This document shows, piece after piece, positions 18,301 through 25,941 of a DNA stretch of 64,000 nucleotides. The notes beneath the pieces were generated by a model. It was not told the DNA's origin. It did no database searches and worked only from the letters and a program-made list of their open reading frames with translations. The stretch is from JAGPUQ01 sp963708735 (GTDB taxonomy: Bacteria; Pseudomonadota; Gammaproteobacteria; Pseudomonadales; Porticoccaceae). How positions within the stretch are numbered: the first letter of the stretch is position 1; each line of letters opens with the position of its first letter. The translations under genes were made by a program, and so were the position numbers. Location: contig CAVPTW010000014.1 in the NCBI GenBank assembly GCA_963708735.1, forward strand, positions 68,386-132,385, in the 5' to 3' direction.

Positions 18301-18394
18301 TCGCGAGCACGATGCCCCAGCGCTGGAGCTTTGAGCGCTGGCGCCACAGCAGCTGGTGCGCGCGCTGCCACAAAGTCGCGAAGGTCTCGGCCAT
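15368..18394 (-). CDS. DUF748 / AsmA-like inner-membrane-anchored protein
   Basis: The 1008-residue protein has one N-terminal membrane helix (about 26-48) and then a very long periplasmic region with repeated beta-rich AsmA/DUF748 segments (for example DVAVEAVKFDPLRLALTVNGLNL early, and LPLRLALALLKDSKGVIDLGLEVKGNI later). It ends with an OmpA-like stretch beginning IAFAPGSAQLD. AsmA-type proteins form hydrophobic grooves thought to move or constrain lipids between the membranes. The ATG at 18394 lies 18 bases after the stop of the upstream 962-residue fusion gene, so the two are probably cotranscribed. The in-frame TTG at 18406 is less likely as the start. Confidence 0.86.
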   Translation of the reverse strand: MAETFATLWQRAHQLLWRQRSKLQRWGIVLASLFILYLLLGFLLVPVIVKQQLIAQLGKATGRDVAVEAVKFDPLRLALTVNGLNLKEENGESFAGWDSLYVNFEASSLVKRALTFADIHLVRPRVQIRRFSAGRFNFTPLLGGTALGGTTPSPATPEPGPKSALLPAILIQQLSISDGGLVYRDDTHADAPVLKYLPINFSVKAFSTRAEQNAPAQAELTIKGEGGEQLHWQGDLSLPVLASSGRIEASGFDLAGLSRFAAEALPFRLVRGKLDAHVDYRLATTTDPAGSALRVNLSGGALTLGDLALADKATPGATPIEIAGVQVDGIGLDSSARTIDIAQVVVSGGKIAGTLAPDGQLDLLKLFAAASVAPGSAPPDPQPWLTTLAKASLDGFRVQLTDQGPSPPVVLALDPLRVTLENFRSDNSQPVQLAIDGDVNDGGRLRVSGPVSLAPVQATLKIEAEKISLAGFQPYLSRFINIQLHSGVASTVGTLTYPEAGQGSGLSYRGDAGIENLNTTDNRFNREFLSWKQLAVKDLHFQQTANRIAIDSVEFNRLYGRFAIRADGTTNVEKLLVTAPESSRATAPATPEVPSPPMAIVIKRVTVTDSAAYFADLTMTPDFRVGIFNLKGGVKGVDSGSGEPIAIDLHGQVDRYAPVTIKGKVNPFKATPTLDMKLAFKNLEMTTLTPYSGVYAGHRIKQGQLSVDLHYQLENNQIVGHNHIVMNQMELGERVKSAKATDLPLRLALALLKDSKGVIDLGLEVKGNINEPNFSVGGLVFKAFKNLIVKVVSAPFNLIAGLVGGGEDNGSLDAIAFAPGSAQLDAREKAKLDQLAKALAARPQLRLEVAGNSLPGEDTQALAQRRLEHQLAALFNSGSADGDQSWPGLSSAVANKKFRRKLYALYESTTGESAKTRRGIIGDALSDGGKKPTDAEIDSALHEHIQHELLAREEVPEKALAELARQRALAVKAYLADSGGLTPERVFLVSDGAAGQPALSARLTLNAL

Positions 18395-18412
18395 CACCGT
18401 GGGCAACGCATG

Positions 18413-21301
18413 CTAGAAACCCACCAGATCAGTAACCGGCAATGCCAGCGCAGCGCCGGTGATGCGTTCCAGCGTTTTACCGACCACATCGATATCGTTG
18501 TCAAAACCGCCGTGGGCGGCGCGCTCCAATTTGTCGACAGCGTTGATCGCGCCGCGTCGCGCGAAAAACCGGTCCTCGTCGTGAAAGGTCAAACGTTTTT
18601 CAAGCTGGTGAGCTTCCGTCGCCTGACGCCAGTTGGCGAGGGTCTGCCCGGTGCTGGCTGATCCATCCCAGCCCTGGTAACCGCGATCAAACACATTGGC
18701 CAGTCCAAGAATGGGCATGCGCTTGTCCGCCTCCAGTGCGTTCGACACCAGATACAGCAAGGACTTGCAATAGATGCCGGCGACGTTGTCGTCCTGTTCA
18801 CGGGCGTCCGACAGGATGTCGAGGTAGAGATTGTCCATGATCGCGGGCGACGTGGCGTAATAGCGGTTGGCGAATTCCACCGTGCAGGCGGGCGCATACA
18901 GGTGGACCGAGCGGACGTGGCGGTCGAGATCCTTGCCGGCGAAATTGGCGAGCAGGCGGCCGAGTGCGATGGAGCCCGCGGAATGACCGACCAGATGCAG
19001 CTCGAAGGCGTCGCCCCAGCCACTCGCGAGCGCCTTCAACGCATCGCTCAGCAGATCCCCGCCCCGACCACTGAGCGCGGCCAGCTCGGCGTTCTCTTTC
19101 ATTTCGCTCCACAGCGGCCGCGCCGCAAAGCGGCCGACGGTGTTCTCGACGATGGGATCGGTCACCGCGTCCGCGAAGCCACCCACCCTTTGCGTCGCGC
19201 CGGGAATTTTGTCCGACAGCGCGTTGCCGATCGACTCCAACAGCCCGCTCTTCCATACCAGAAACAGCGGATAGCAGCCGTTGGCCAGGAAGTAGCGACC
19301 CATCGCGCGGGCGCGCTTGATCGCATCGGCTTCGCTGTTGAGGCCGCCATGGGCGTAGATGACAAGCCGCTTGCGGTCGTGGCCGGACGCGCGAAACCAA
19401 TCGTCTGGGAGCACGGCGGCCTGGTGATGCAGGGTGCGATTGACGCCATCGACGGTATCGAAATGGTTCACGCGACCGTTATTGCCGAGCACGATGCTGT
19501 GCTGGTACGCGGTTTCCTCGCCCCACCAGTCAGCGGGTGCAGCGGCGGCGCGACCGGCGGCGGTGGCGTTGGTTGCGAACCGCCCCGCAACCACGCCCGG
19601 CACGCCGAGGGCGGCGACCCAGGCATCCATGCCATTGGCGAGCCAGTCGGCGTAGCTGAGCACGGCGAAGCCACCGGCCCCCCATTGGGGGCCCCAGGAA
19701 TTCTGGATCACGAAACCGGTGCGGTTGAATCCGATCAGCGCAAAGGCATGACCGCCGCCGCGGGAGGGCTCGCCGTCAAAGTCGATGACGGGGAGATCGG
19801 CGTGCGATGCCGGCGTTTTGGCGCTGGCAACCCCATCCCAGCCGGCATGGGTATTCGCCGACACATAAATCGCGCCGACTTCCTGAATCGCCGCCTGCAA
19901 GTCGGTGATCGACTGGCGCTCGATGCGGTAGTAGACCCCGAGCGTGGTCTCTATTGCTTCAGCGTCCCAGCCCGGCACCGGCAGATTGTCGATCCCCGGC
20001 TGGTAGTCCCACTTGGCTTCATGACAGACACCGTTGTGGTACCAGCCCTTGAGTGCGCCGCGGCAGCTCGAGCCCTCGTAATTCTCGCCTTCGTATTCGT
20101 CGAAGCGGCGCGCGAAGTGATACAGCATGCGCGGACTGATCCGTGCAAAACGCTTGGGCATGCCGGCGGCGCGCCAGCGCAGATAATTGATCACGCAGGC
20201 GAGGCCAAAACCGGTGCAGGCACCCTCTTGCCCCTGATCGAGAATGAGCCTGGCCTGGGTATAGTGGCCCAGAAAGCGGGCGATGTCGGCGTCGGCGGGC
20301 AGTGCCTGGGGCAGACTGCGCGGCGGTGGGATGTAGGTGCGGTCACGCAGATCCCGGGGATCGGGGTTGACATCCAGCCTCGCCCTGCGAGCGACGGGGG
20401 CGGGTGCCGCTGGCGCCTTGCGCCGCGCTCCCGTTGGCCCAGGAGCGGGCGCAGCCATCGCCATCGCTTCCGCCCAGATGGCGCGGGCCCTGGTGAAGGT
20501 CTCGGAGAAGGGCGCCAGTCCGTGACTGCCACCGTTCACAACCTTGCGTGCGGCCCGCAGATCATTGGCTGCCAGCGCCTTGCGGAGGCGATCCTGGTTC
20601 GCGTCCATAAAGGCCGCCAGCAGACAGGCCGCCACTTCCGGCGCGCAGGCGGCGTCAGGATTTTCGGCCAGCGCGATGTCGAGCACCGCGCCGTAACGCG
20701 CGTAGTTGGCGCGCCCGGTCAATTGCACATAGCCGCGTCCGCAGTAGCGCTTGCCGTCGCCGGGTTCCTTGTTGCCGAGCTGTTTGCCGAGCCGGGTGGT
20801 GGCCTCGTAGGCGCTGAAGGGTGGCAGACCGGCCAGTGTGTTGAAGCGCGAGGGCAGCTCGGCGATGGGCACAAAGCTCTCGGTTTCCGCACGGATGGTA
20901 GCGAGCGCAACAGCGACCATATCCGGGTCGGTCAGACCGAAAGCCGCGAGCGCGGCAGCGACGTAGGGCAGGTTATTGGCGATATTGGCGGATTTGGTGA
21001 ACGGAAACAGCTTGCTTACCGTAGTCGTATCGAGGCTGACCGCGAACCGGGCCGGCGCTGCCATCTTGAGCGCGGTCTGCACGCGGGGACCGGCAATGCC
21101 ATCGGCGACCAGTCCGACGCTCGCCTGCCAGGCGCGCAACGCGGTTTCGGTATCGGCGTCGAAGACATCACCATCCGCAAGGCCAGGGTAGGCTTTCGCG
21201 ACGTCGCCTAGCACTTCACGCAGCGACTTCTTGAGCTGGACGACGGCTTCGCCCCTGTTGTCGCGCACTAACAGCAGCCGTTTTATCGTTGTGCTTTCCA
21301 T
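18413..21301 (-). CDS. Four-domain fusion: PG binding, GH19-like, papain-like C1A protease, alpha/beta hydrolase
   Basis: The 962-residue frame carries four recognisable domains. Residues 1-80 resemble a PG_binding_1 domain (VFDADTETALRAWQASVGL). Residues 95-285 resemble a GH19 chitinase/lysozyme, with a candidate catalytic Glu in RAETESF (E139 or E141) and the RYCGRGYVQLTGRANY signature at 185-200. Residues 330-570 form a papain-fold protease with Gln in DQGQEGAC, nucleophile C362, H518 in GGGHAF and N534 in IQNSWGPQWGAGG. Residues 640-910 form an alpha/beta hydrolase with nucleophile S774 in VGHSAGS. No signal peptide is seen. Cell-wall, protein and ester hydrolysis in one chain suggests an antibacterial or predatory effector, but that is inference. 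A linker rich in Ala, Pro and Arg (280-310) separates the lysozyme and protease parts. Confidence 0.85.
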   Translation of the reverse strand: MESTTIKRLLLVRDNRGEAVVQLKKSLREVLGDVAKAYPGLADGDVFDADTETALRAWQASVGLVADGIAGPRVQTALKMAAPARFAVSLDTTTVSKLFPFTKSANIANNLPYVAAALAAFGLTDPDMVAVALATIRAETESFVPIAELPSRFNTLAGLPPFSAYEATTRLGKQLGNKEPGDGKRYCGRGYVQLTGRANYARYGAVLDIALAENPDAACAPEVAACLLAAFMDANQDRLRKALAANDLRAARKVVNGGSHGLAPFSETFTRARAIWAEAMAMAAPAPGPTGARRKAPAAPAPVARRARLDVNPDPRDLRDRTYIPPPRSLPQALPADADIARFLGHYTQARLILDQGQEGACTGFGLACVINYLRWRAAGMPKRFARISPRMLYHFARRFDEYEGENYEGSSCRGALKGWYHNGVCHEAKWDYQPGIDNLPVPGWDAEAIETTLGVYYRIERQSITDLQAAIQEVGAIYVSANTHAGWDGVASAKTPASHADLPVIDFDGEPSRGGGHAFALIGFNRTGFVIQNSWGPQWGAGGFAVLSYADWLANGMDAWVAALGVPGVVAGRFATNATAAGRAAAAPADWWGEETAYQHSIVLGNNGRVNHFDTVDGVNRTLHHQAAVLPDDWFRASGHDRKRLVIYAHGGLNSEADAIKRARAMGRYFLANGCYPLFLVWKSGLLESIGNALSDKIPGATQRVGGFADAVTDPIVENTVGRFAARPLWSEMKENAELAALSGRGGDLLSDALKALASGWGDAFELHLVGHSAGSIALGRLLANFAGKDLDRHVRSVHLYAPACTVEFANRYYATSPAIMDNLYLDILSDAREQDDNVAGIYCKSLLYLVSNALEADKRMPILGLANVFDRGYQGWDGSASTGQTLANWRQATEAHQLEKRLTFHDEDRFFARRGAINAVDKLERAAHGGFDNDIDVVGKTLERITGAALALPVTDLVGF

Positions 21302-21460
21302 GGGCGCATTCCTGTCACCGTAACCATGGCCAATACGCTCGAAAGTATAGGCAGAACCAGCGCGGCATGCTCCGGGGATACTCGCAATAATCCAACTCCG
21401 TTCGCGAATTGTTCGCCTACCTGTTAATGGAACCAGATTGGTACGAGCATCCCCGAGTAG

Positions 21461-21518
21461 TCAAGAACGCGCCCGCGCAACGGAACGCCCGATTTACGGG
21501 TTTCGGACGCGTTCTTGA
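21461..21518. repeat. Perfect 11-bp inverted repeat downstream of the desaturase gene
   Basis: TCAAGAACGCG (21461-21471) and CGCGTTCTTGA (21508-21518) are exact inverse copies separated by 36 bases, two bases past the desaturase stop. The rest of the 219-base gap (21302-21520) shows no gene; a short palindromic TTCGCGAA lies near 21402. It may be a terminator-like fold or a protein-binding site. Confidence 0.5.
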
Positions 21519-21520
21519 AA

Positions 21521-22357
21521 TCAGTCGCGTTGATTGATCGCATAACCCGCACCCGCCCGCATAAACGGCAGCCGCAGCATTCCGGAGAGGCGCGCGACCA
21601 GGCGCGAATCGCGGGGCTCGTGCAGTCCGATGACCATTCCGGTATGGCCATCGCGCGGCTGATCCCGATAGGTACCGCAGAGACGATCCCACCAGGGCAG
21701 GTTGAAGCCGAAGTTGCTGTTGGTTTCGTCACCGTGCACCGAGTGATGCACCCGATGCATTTCCGGAGTGACCACCAGCCAGCGCAGCGGTCGATCCAGC
21801 GCACGCGGCAGACGCACATTGCCGTGGTTGAACAATGCGGTCGCATTCAACAGCACTTCGAACACAATGACCGCGGCCACCGGCGGGCCCAGTAGCAGGA
21901 TCACGGCGAACTTGATCAACAGCGACAGCACGATCTCGATGGGATGAAAACGCACCCCCGTGGTGGTATCGAAATCGATGTCGGCGTGATGGACGAGATG
22001 CAGCCGCCACAGGATGGGCACGGCGTGGAACATCAGGTGTTGCAGGTAGATCGCGGCGTCCAGCACCACCACGGACACCGGCAGCGTCACCCAGGCGGGC
22101 GCCGCGATCCGGTTGAACAATCCCGAATTTTCACGCACCGCAAACTGCGCCACCCCGGTGGCAACCACCGGGATCAGCACTCGCACCGCCAAGCCGCCGA
22201 GCACCATCAGTCCCAGGTTGCTGAACCACCGCGTGGCGCGGGGCAGTGCGAGCGCACGCCGGGGCGCGGCCCTTTCCCACAGCGCCATGGCGGTGAACGT
22301 CGCCAGGAAGCAGCCGAGCCGGACCATCGGCTCGTGCGCGCTCAGCCAGTCAGCCAT
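21521..22357 (-). CDS. Sterol desaturase / fatty acid hydroxylase family membrane protein
   Basis: The 278-residue protein has several hydrophobic segments and the His boxes of the di-iron fatty acid hydroxylase superfamily: HLMFH at 107-111, HLVHH at 120-124, FHP near 138, NHGN at 178-180 and HRVHH at 201-205. These bind a di-iron centre that hydroxylates or desaturates lipids at the inner membrane. Bacterial members vary widely in substrate, so sterol chemistry should not be assumed. It starts six bases after the EVE gene on the same strand. Confidence 0.88.
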   Translation of the reverse strand: MADWLSAHEPMVRLGCFLATFTAMALWERAAPRRALALPRATRWFSNLGLMVLGGLAVRVLIPVVATGVAQFAVRENSGLFNRIAAPAWVTLPVSVVVLDAAIYLQHLMFHAVPILWRLHLVHHADIDFDTTTGVRFHPIEIVLSLLIKFAVILLLGPPVAAVIVFEVLLNATALFNHGNVRLPRALDRPLRWLVVTPEMHRVHHSVHGDETNSNFGFNLPWWDRLCGTYRDQPRDGHTGMVIGLHEPRDSRLVARLSGMLRLPFMRAGAGYAINQRD

Positions 22358-22363
22358 TGCGGC

Positions 22364-22822
22364 TCAGCGCGTGCGGCAGCGATCCAGGATGGCGTCGAAC
22401 TGCGCCGGCGCCACCTGCTGGATCGACAGCCGACTTTTGCTGACCAGTTCCATATCGGCAAACAAGGCGTCGGCCTTGATCGCCCTGAGGGTCAGGGGTG
22501 TATCGAAAACCTCCTTGAACAGCAGATCCACCAGCACCCAGCGGGGCTTGTCGGGGGTAGCCTTGGGGTCGTAATAGCGCGCCTCCGGATCGAACTGACA
22601 GGGGTCGGTGCGCGCCGCGCCGCACACTTCAGCCAGCCCGACCACGGCCGGCTCGGCGCAACTCGAATGGTAGATCAGCACCGGATCGCCCACCGCGACC
22701 TCGTCGCGCAGCCGGTTGCGGGCCTGGTAGTTGCGGATACCGTCCCAGCCGCAGCGCTGTTCGCGGCGCAGGTCCGCGATGCTGTAGGTCTCGGGTTCAG
22801 TCTTGAAGAGCCAGTGGCGCAT
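22364..22822 (-). CDS. EVE domain-containing protein
   Basis: The 152-residue protein is a single EVE (PUA-like) domain. It opens with HWLFKTEPETYSIADL, then GWDGIRNYQARN, and has DPVLIYHSSC and a late LVDLLFKEVF segment, all typical of the family. EVE domains bind modified bases; the eukaryotic relative THYN1 recognises modified cytosine, and bacterial copies often sit near modification-dependent restriction. Here it lies between a desaturase and a symporter, so no restriction link is evident locally. It starts 27 bases after the symporter stop. Confidence 0.92.
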   Translation of the reverse strand: MRHWLFKTEPETYSIADLRREQRCGWDGIRNYQARNRLRDEVAVGDPVLIYHSSCAEPAVVGLAEVCGAARTDPCQFDPEARYYDPKATPDKPRWVLVDLLFKEVFDTPLTLRAIKADALFADMELVSKSRLSIQQVAPAQFDAILDRCRTR

Positions 22823-22849
22823 TATCGTCGTCTCCCGGGCACGTCGCCC

Positions 22850-24448
22850 TCATGCGCTGTGATCACCCGCCGGCCCGATCGCCGGGGGATGGACGCCAAA
22901 AACGCGGTCCAGATGGGCTTGCGGCAACGGGCTGGTCGCCAGCGACACCCCCACCGTCACCAGGATGCAGAATCCCTCGGCGATGGTGGTGCAGGCAAAT
23001 GGGTTGTCGGCCTGGCCGGCGACCCAGAACAGCACCTGCGCCAGCGGATTGCCGTCGACCGCTCCGCCCGGCAACCAGGCCTGGCGCAACGCGATGAAGG
23101 CCAGGGCGCCGGCGATAAATCCCCAGAGCGCACCCTGGCGGGTCACCCCGCGCCAGAACACGCCGAGAATGAGCGGACCCACCAGCGCCGCCATCAGCCC
23201 GCCCAGACCCACCCACACCATGAGCGCGATGTTCTGGCCGATCGACTCCCAGGCCAGCCACGCTGCTCCGATCAGGACCACCACCACGCCCCAGCGGCTG
23301 ATGCGCAGGATATTGCGATCCACCTGCTCCGGCGTTGCCTCCGGATGCAGCAGCGGCACCAGACCGCGGCGGTAGATGTCGTTGGCGAACACCTGCGAAA
23401 TGGAAATCACCAGGCCGTCCGCCGTGGACATGATGGCCGCCAGAATGCCGGCACCAAACAGCGCCGCCAGCCAGGCCGGAAATACCTCGATCAGCAACAC
23501 CGGAATCGCCTGGTTGGGATCGCCGGGCGCCGTCAGCAAGCGGTCGCCCAGCACGGCGCGGGCCAGCAGGCCGCCGAGGATCATCGCGCTCAGGACCAGC
23601 CCGAATATCAGGCACAGCAGCATGAAGCGCGTATGGCCGACACCCTCGCGCAGCGCCCAGATCTTGTTGCCGATATGGGGCAGCATGCCGAGCGACAGGT
23701 GGGCGAGGAAAATGGCGCTCAAATCCCACCAGGAATCGAACAGCGACGAACCGGGGTAGAACAACTTGACCGTATGCGGGTCCAGTGCGGCCAGGCGATC
23801 GAGTACCCCCCCGAGCCCGCCGGGCACGCCGACACCGAAGGCGAACAGGCCGACGATCACCGCGGCCAGCACCAGCATCATGGCGCCCTGGATCCCATCG
23901 GTGAGGATGTCGGCGTGCGCGCCCCCGAGCACCACATAGACCAGCAGCACCGCGGCCGTCACCCCGAGCGCCCAGGCGGCATCGAGCCCCAGCAACTGCT
24001 GAAACATCACCAGCCCGGCCAGCAACTGGGCCGCGAGATAGAACAGCAGTACCAGCGAAAACACCGCGACCAGGATGCGCAGCGGCTCCGACTGGTAGCG
24101 ATCGCCGATGAATTCCGGGATGGAGCGATTGCCGAAATGGTGGCCGGTGCGCTGGACCTGCTTGAAGCACAACCAGATGCCCAGGTAGACCGCAAAAGGG
24201 TAGAGCAGCGCATAGCCCACGGCGGGCAGTCCGTAGATATAGCCGAGCCCGGGAATGCCGAGAAAAGTGGCGCCGGAGGCGGTGGTCGCGGTCATCGCAA
24301 GCCCCAGGAACCACATGCCATAGCCCCTGCGCGCGGTGGAGAAGTCATCGCTGCCGGTGACGCGTCGCATGCCCAGGTAGCCCAGTCCGAGCATCAGGCC
24401 GATATACAGAATCAAAAACATCCAGGACCAGATCAGCAGGGGCGTCAT
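22850..24448 (-). CDS. Sodium:solute symporter (SSS family)
   Basis: The 532-residue protein has about 13 hydrophobic helices and SSS family signatures: the FSTARRGYGMWFLGLAMTAT segment near 36-55, ATFLGIPGLGYIYG, and IMSTADGLVISISQVFANDIYRRG in the sixth-core-helix/loop region. It couples sodium entry to import of an organic solute such as a monocarboxylate, sugar or amino acid. The start is ATG 24448, eight bases after a GAGG site; an in-frame TTG lies 15 bases upstream. The substrate cannot be read from sequence. It is probably cotranscribed with the EVE and desaturase genes. Confidence 0.9.
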   Translation of the reverse strand: MTPLLIWSWMFLILYIGLMLGLGYLGMRRVTGSDDFSTARRGYGMWFLGLAMTATTASGATFLGIPGLGYIYGLPAVGYALLYPFAVYLGIWLCFKQVQRTGHHFGNRSIPEFIGDRYQSEPLRILVAVFSLVLLFYLAAQLLAGLVMFQQLLGLDAAWALGVTAAVLLVYVVLGGAHADILTDGIQGAMMLVLAAVIVGLFAFGVGVPGGLGGVLDRLAALDPHTVKLFYPGSSLFDSWWDLSAIFLAHLSLGMLPHIGNKIWALREGVGHTRFMLLCLIFGLVLSAMILGGLLARAVLGDRLLTAPGDPNQAIPVLLIEVFPAWLAALFGAGILAAIMSTADGLVISISQVFANDIYRRGLVPLLHPEATPEQVDRNILRISRWGVVVVLIGAAWLAWESIGQNIALMVWVGLGGLMAALVGPLILGVFWRGVTRQGALWGFIAGALAFIALRQAWLPGGAVDGNPLAQVLFWVAGQADNPFACTTIAEGFCILVTVGVSLATSPLPQAHLDRVFGVHPPAIGPAGDHSA

Positions 24449-24519
24449 GGGTACCTCAGTCAAACAGCCGTTGATAACAGGCTATGCACGCGTCAGACAG
24501 GCTGCCAGCCATGGCAGGA

Positions 24520-25771
24520 TCAGGGCGTCAGGGCCGGCACCGCCTCGGGAAAATCCCGCACGGCATGCCAGTCCAGGCCGAGGCTGCCGCCCAGCATCCG
24601 CCAGTAGAGAAACGGCAGATAGTATTTTTTCAGCCACCAGTACATGCGCCGCGGAATGCGCGGGTCCAGGGGGAAACTGGGCGCGACCACACCGTCGTAG
24701 AGGAACTCGGCGAGCATGATTTTGCCCCTGGACGTGGTGATCGGGCAGGAGGCATAGCCGTCGTAGCTTTTGGTCTCACCCTTGCCGTGGAGCCGTTGCA
24801 GCAGGTTGGCGACCGCAACCGGCGCCTGGGCGCGCACGGCGGCGGCGGTCTTGCTGTTGGGTGTCGTGGTGCAGTCGCCGAGCCCGAACACATTCTCGAA
24901 GCGGGTGTGGCGCAGGCTGTTTTTGTCGACGCTGAGCCAACCCGAGGCATCCGCCAGCGGACTCGTCTTGATGAAATCCGGCGCCGATTGCGGCGGCACC
25001 ACATGGAGCAGATCGAACGCCAGCTCGACGCTCTGCTTGCTGTCGCCGCTGGTCACCTCGAAAGTGGCGCGCCGCGCGGCCCCGTCCACCGCCACCAGGT
25101 TGTGCCCGAAGTGAGGCTGGATGCCGTAGTGGGCGACCACTGTGTCGAGCGCCCTGGCGTAGAACGGAATCCCGAACATCGCCGGCCCCGGCAGGAAAAA
25201 ATGCATCCCGGCGTCGACACGCTTCCGCCGCCAGTGATCCGCAGCCAGATAGAGGATTTTCTGCGGCGCGCCGGCGCACTTGATCGGCATCGCGGGCTGG
25301 GTGAACAGCGCCTGCCCAGCGCGCAGATTGCGGACGCACTCCCAAGTGTAAGGCGCGAGATCGTAGCTGATAATTGCTGGTAACGCCATTCTTGCCCAGA
25401 GTTTCCTCCAGACCATCGATGCGGCCCCAGTCGAGCTGGAGGCCGGCCGCCACCACCAGATAGCGGTATTCCACCTCCGCACCGGAGGCGAGCGCCACCC
25501 GGTTGTGCTCCGGAGCGAAACCGACGGCGCGCTCCCGGATCCATGTGACCCCGGCCGGCATATGGCGCGCGGTGTCGTGCCGGGTTTTCTCGATCTGGTA
25601 GGCACCGCCGCCCACGAGCGTCCAGGCGGGCTGGTAATAATGATGCTCGGAAGGTTCGATGACAGCGATGTCGAGATCGGCCTGGGCGGCTTTCAACAGC
25701 GCGGCCACGGTGAGGCCGGCGGCACCGCCACCGACGATAACCACTACATGGTGCGAGAGGGCGTCATTCAT
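24520..25771 (-). pseudogene. Sulfide:quinone oxidoreductase-like flavoprotein, frameshifted near 25369
   Basis: The N-terminal part from ATG 25771 (VVVIVGGGAAGLTVAALL, then YYQPAWTLVGGG) reads in one frame up to GKNGVTSNY. The rest continues in another frame as SYDLAPYTWECVRNLRAGQALFTQP and on to the stop at 24520. One extra base near 25369 joins them into a protein of about 415 residues. The fold, the QPAWTLVG motif and the C-terminal WWLKKYYLPFLYW amphipathic segment match the SQR family, membrane-associated FAD enzymes that pass electrons from sulfide to quinone. The gene is divergent from a SulP transporter. Whether it is broken or a sequencing artefact is unresolved. Confidence 0.82.
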
Positions 25772-25941
25772 GGGACAACTCCTGGATTGTGCGGTTAGAT
25801 TCCCGCGAGCACGGCCAGCTTGCAGCCTTGGTTGATAAAAATCTAATATAACCAACACCTCTACCGTTCTTGATTGTGATTCTAAGGGGTCCGGGGCCCG
25901 GGTTTGATCTCCGCGCCACTTTACCCGAGCGGAGGTTACCC
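25772..25941. promoter_or_regulatory. AT-rich divergent promoter region between SQR and SulP genes
   Basis: Around 25830-25853 the sequence turns AT-rich and carries an imperfect palindrome, GGTTGATAAAAATC then TAATATAACC. On the plus strand TTGCAG and TAATAT are 18 bases apart, a weak promoter. Divergent SQR-type genes are often controlled by BigR/SqrR-like ArsR-family repressors at AT-rich palindromes, so an operator is plausible; no such regulator lies next to it. Confidence 0.4.

Noticed and set aside
22364..22822. EVE protein as part of the restriction system
   Set aside because: It is 18 kb from the res/mod genes and lies in an operon with a symporter and a desaturase.
21944..24607. 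887-residue plus-strand open frame opposite the symporter, EVE and desaturase genes
   Set aside because: It is rich in His, Gln, Arg and Gly with no family features and is the antisense of well-recognised genes. Such long antisense frames are common in GC-rich DNA.
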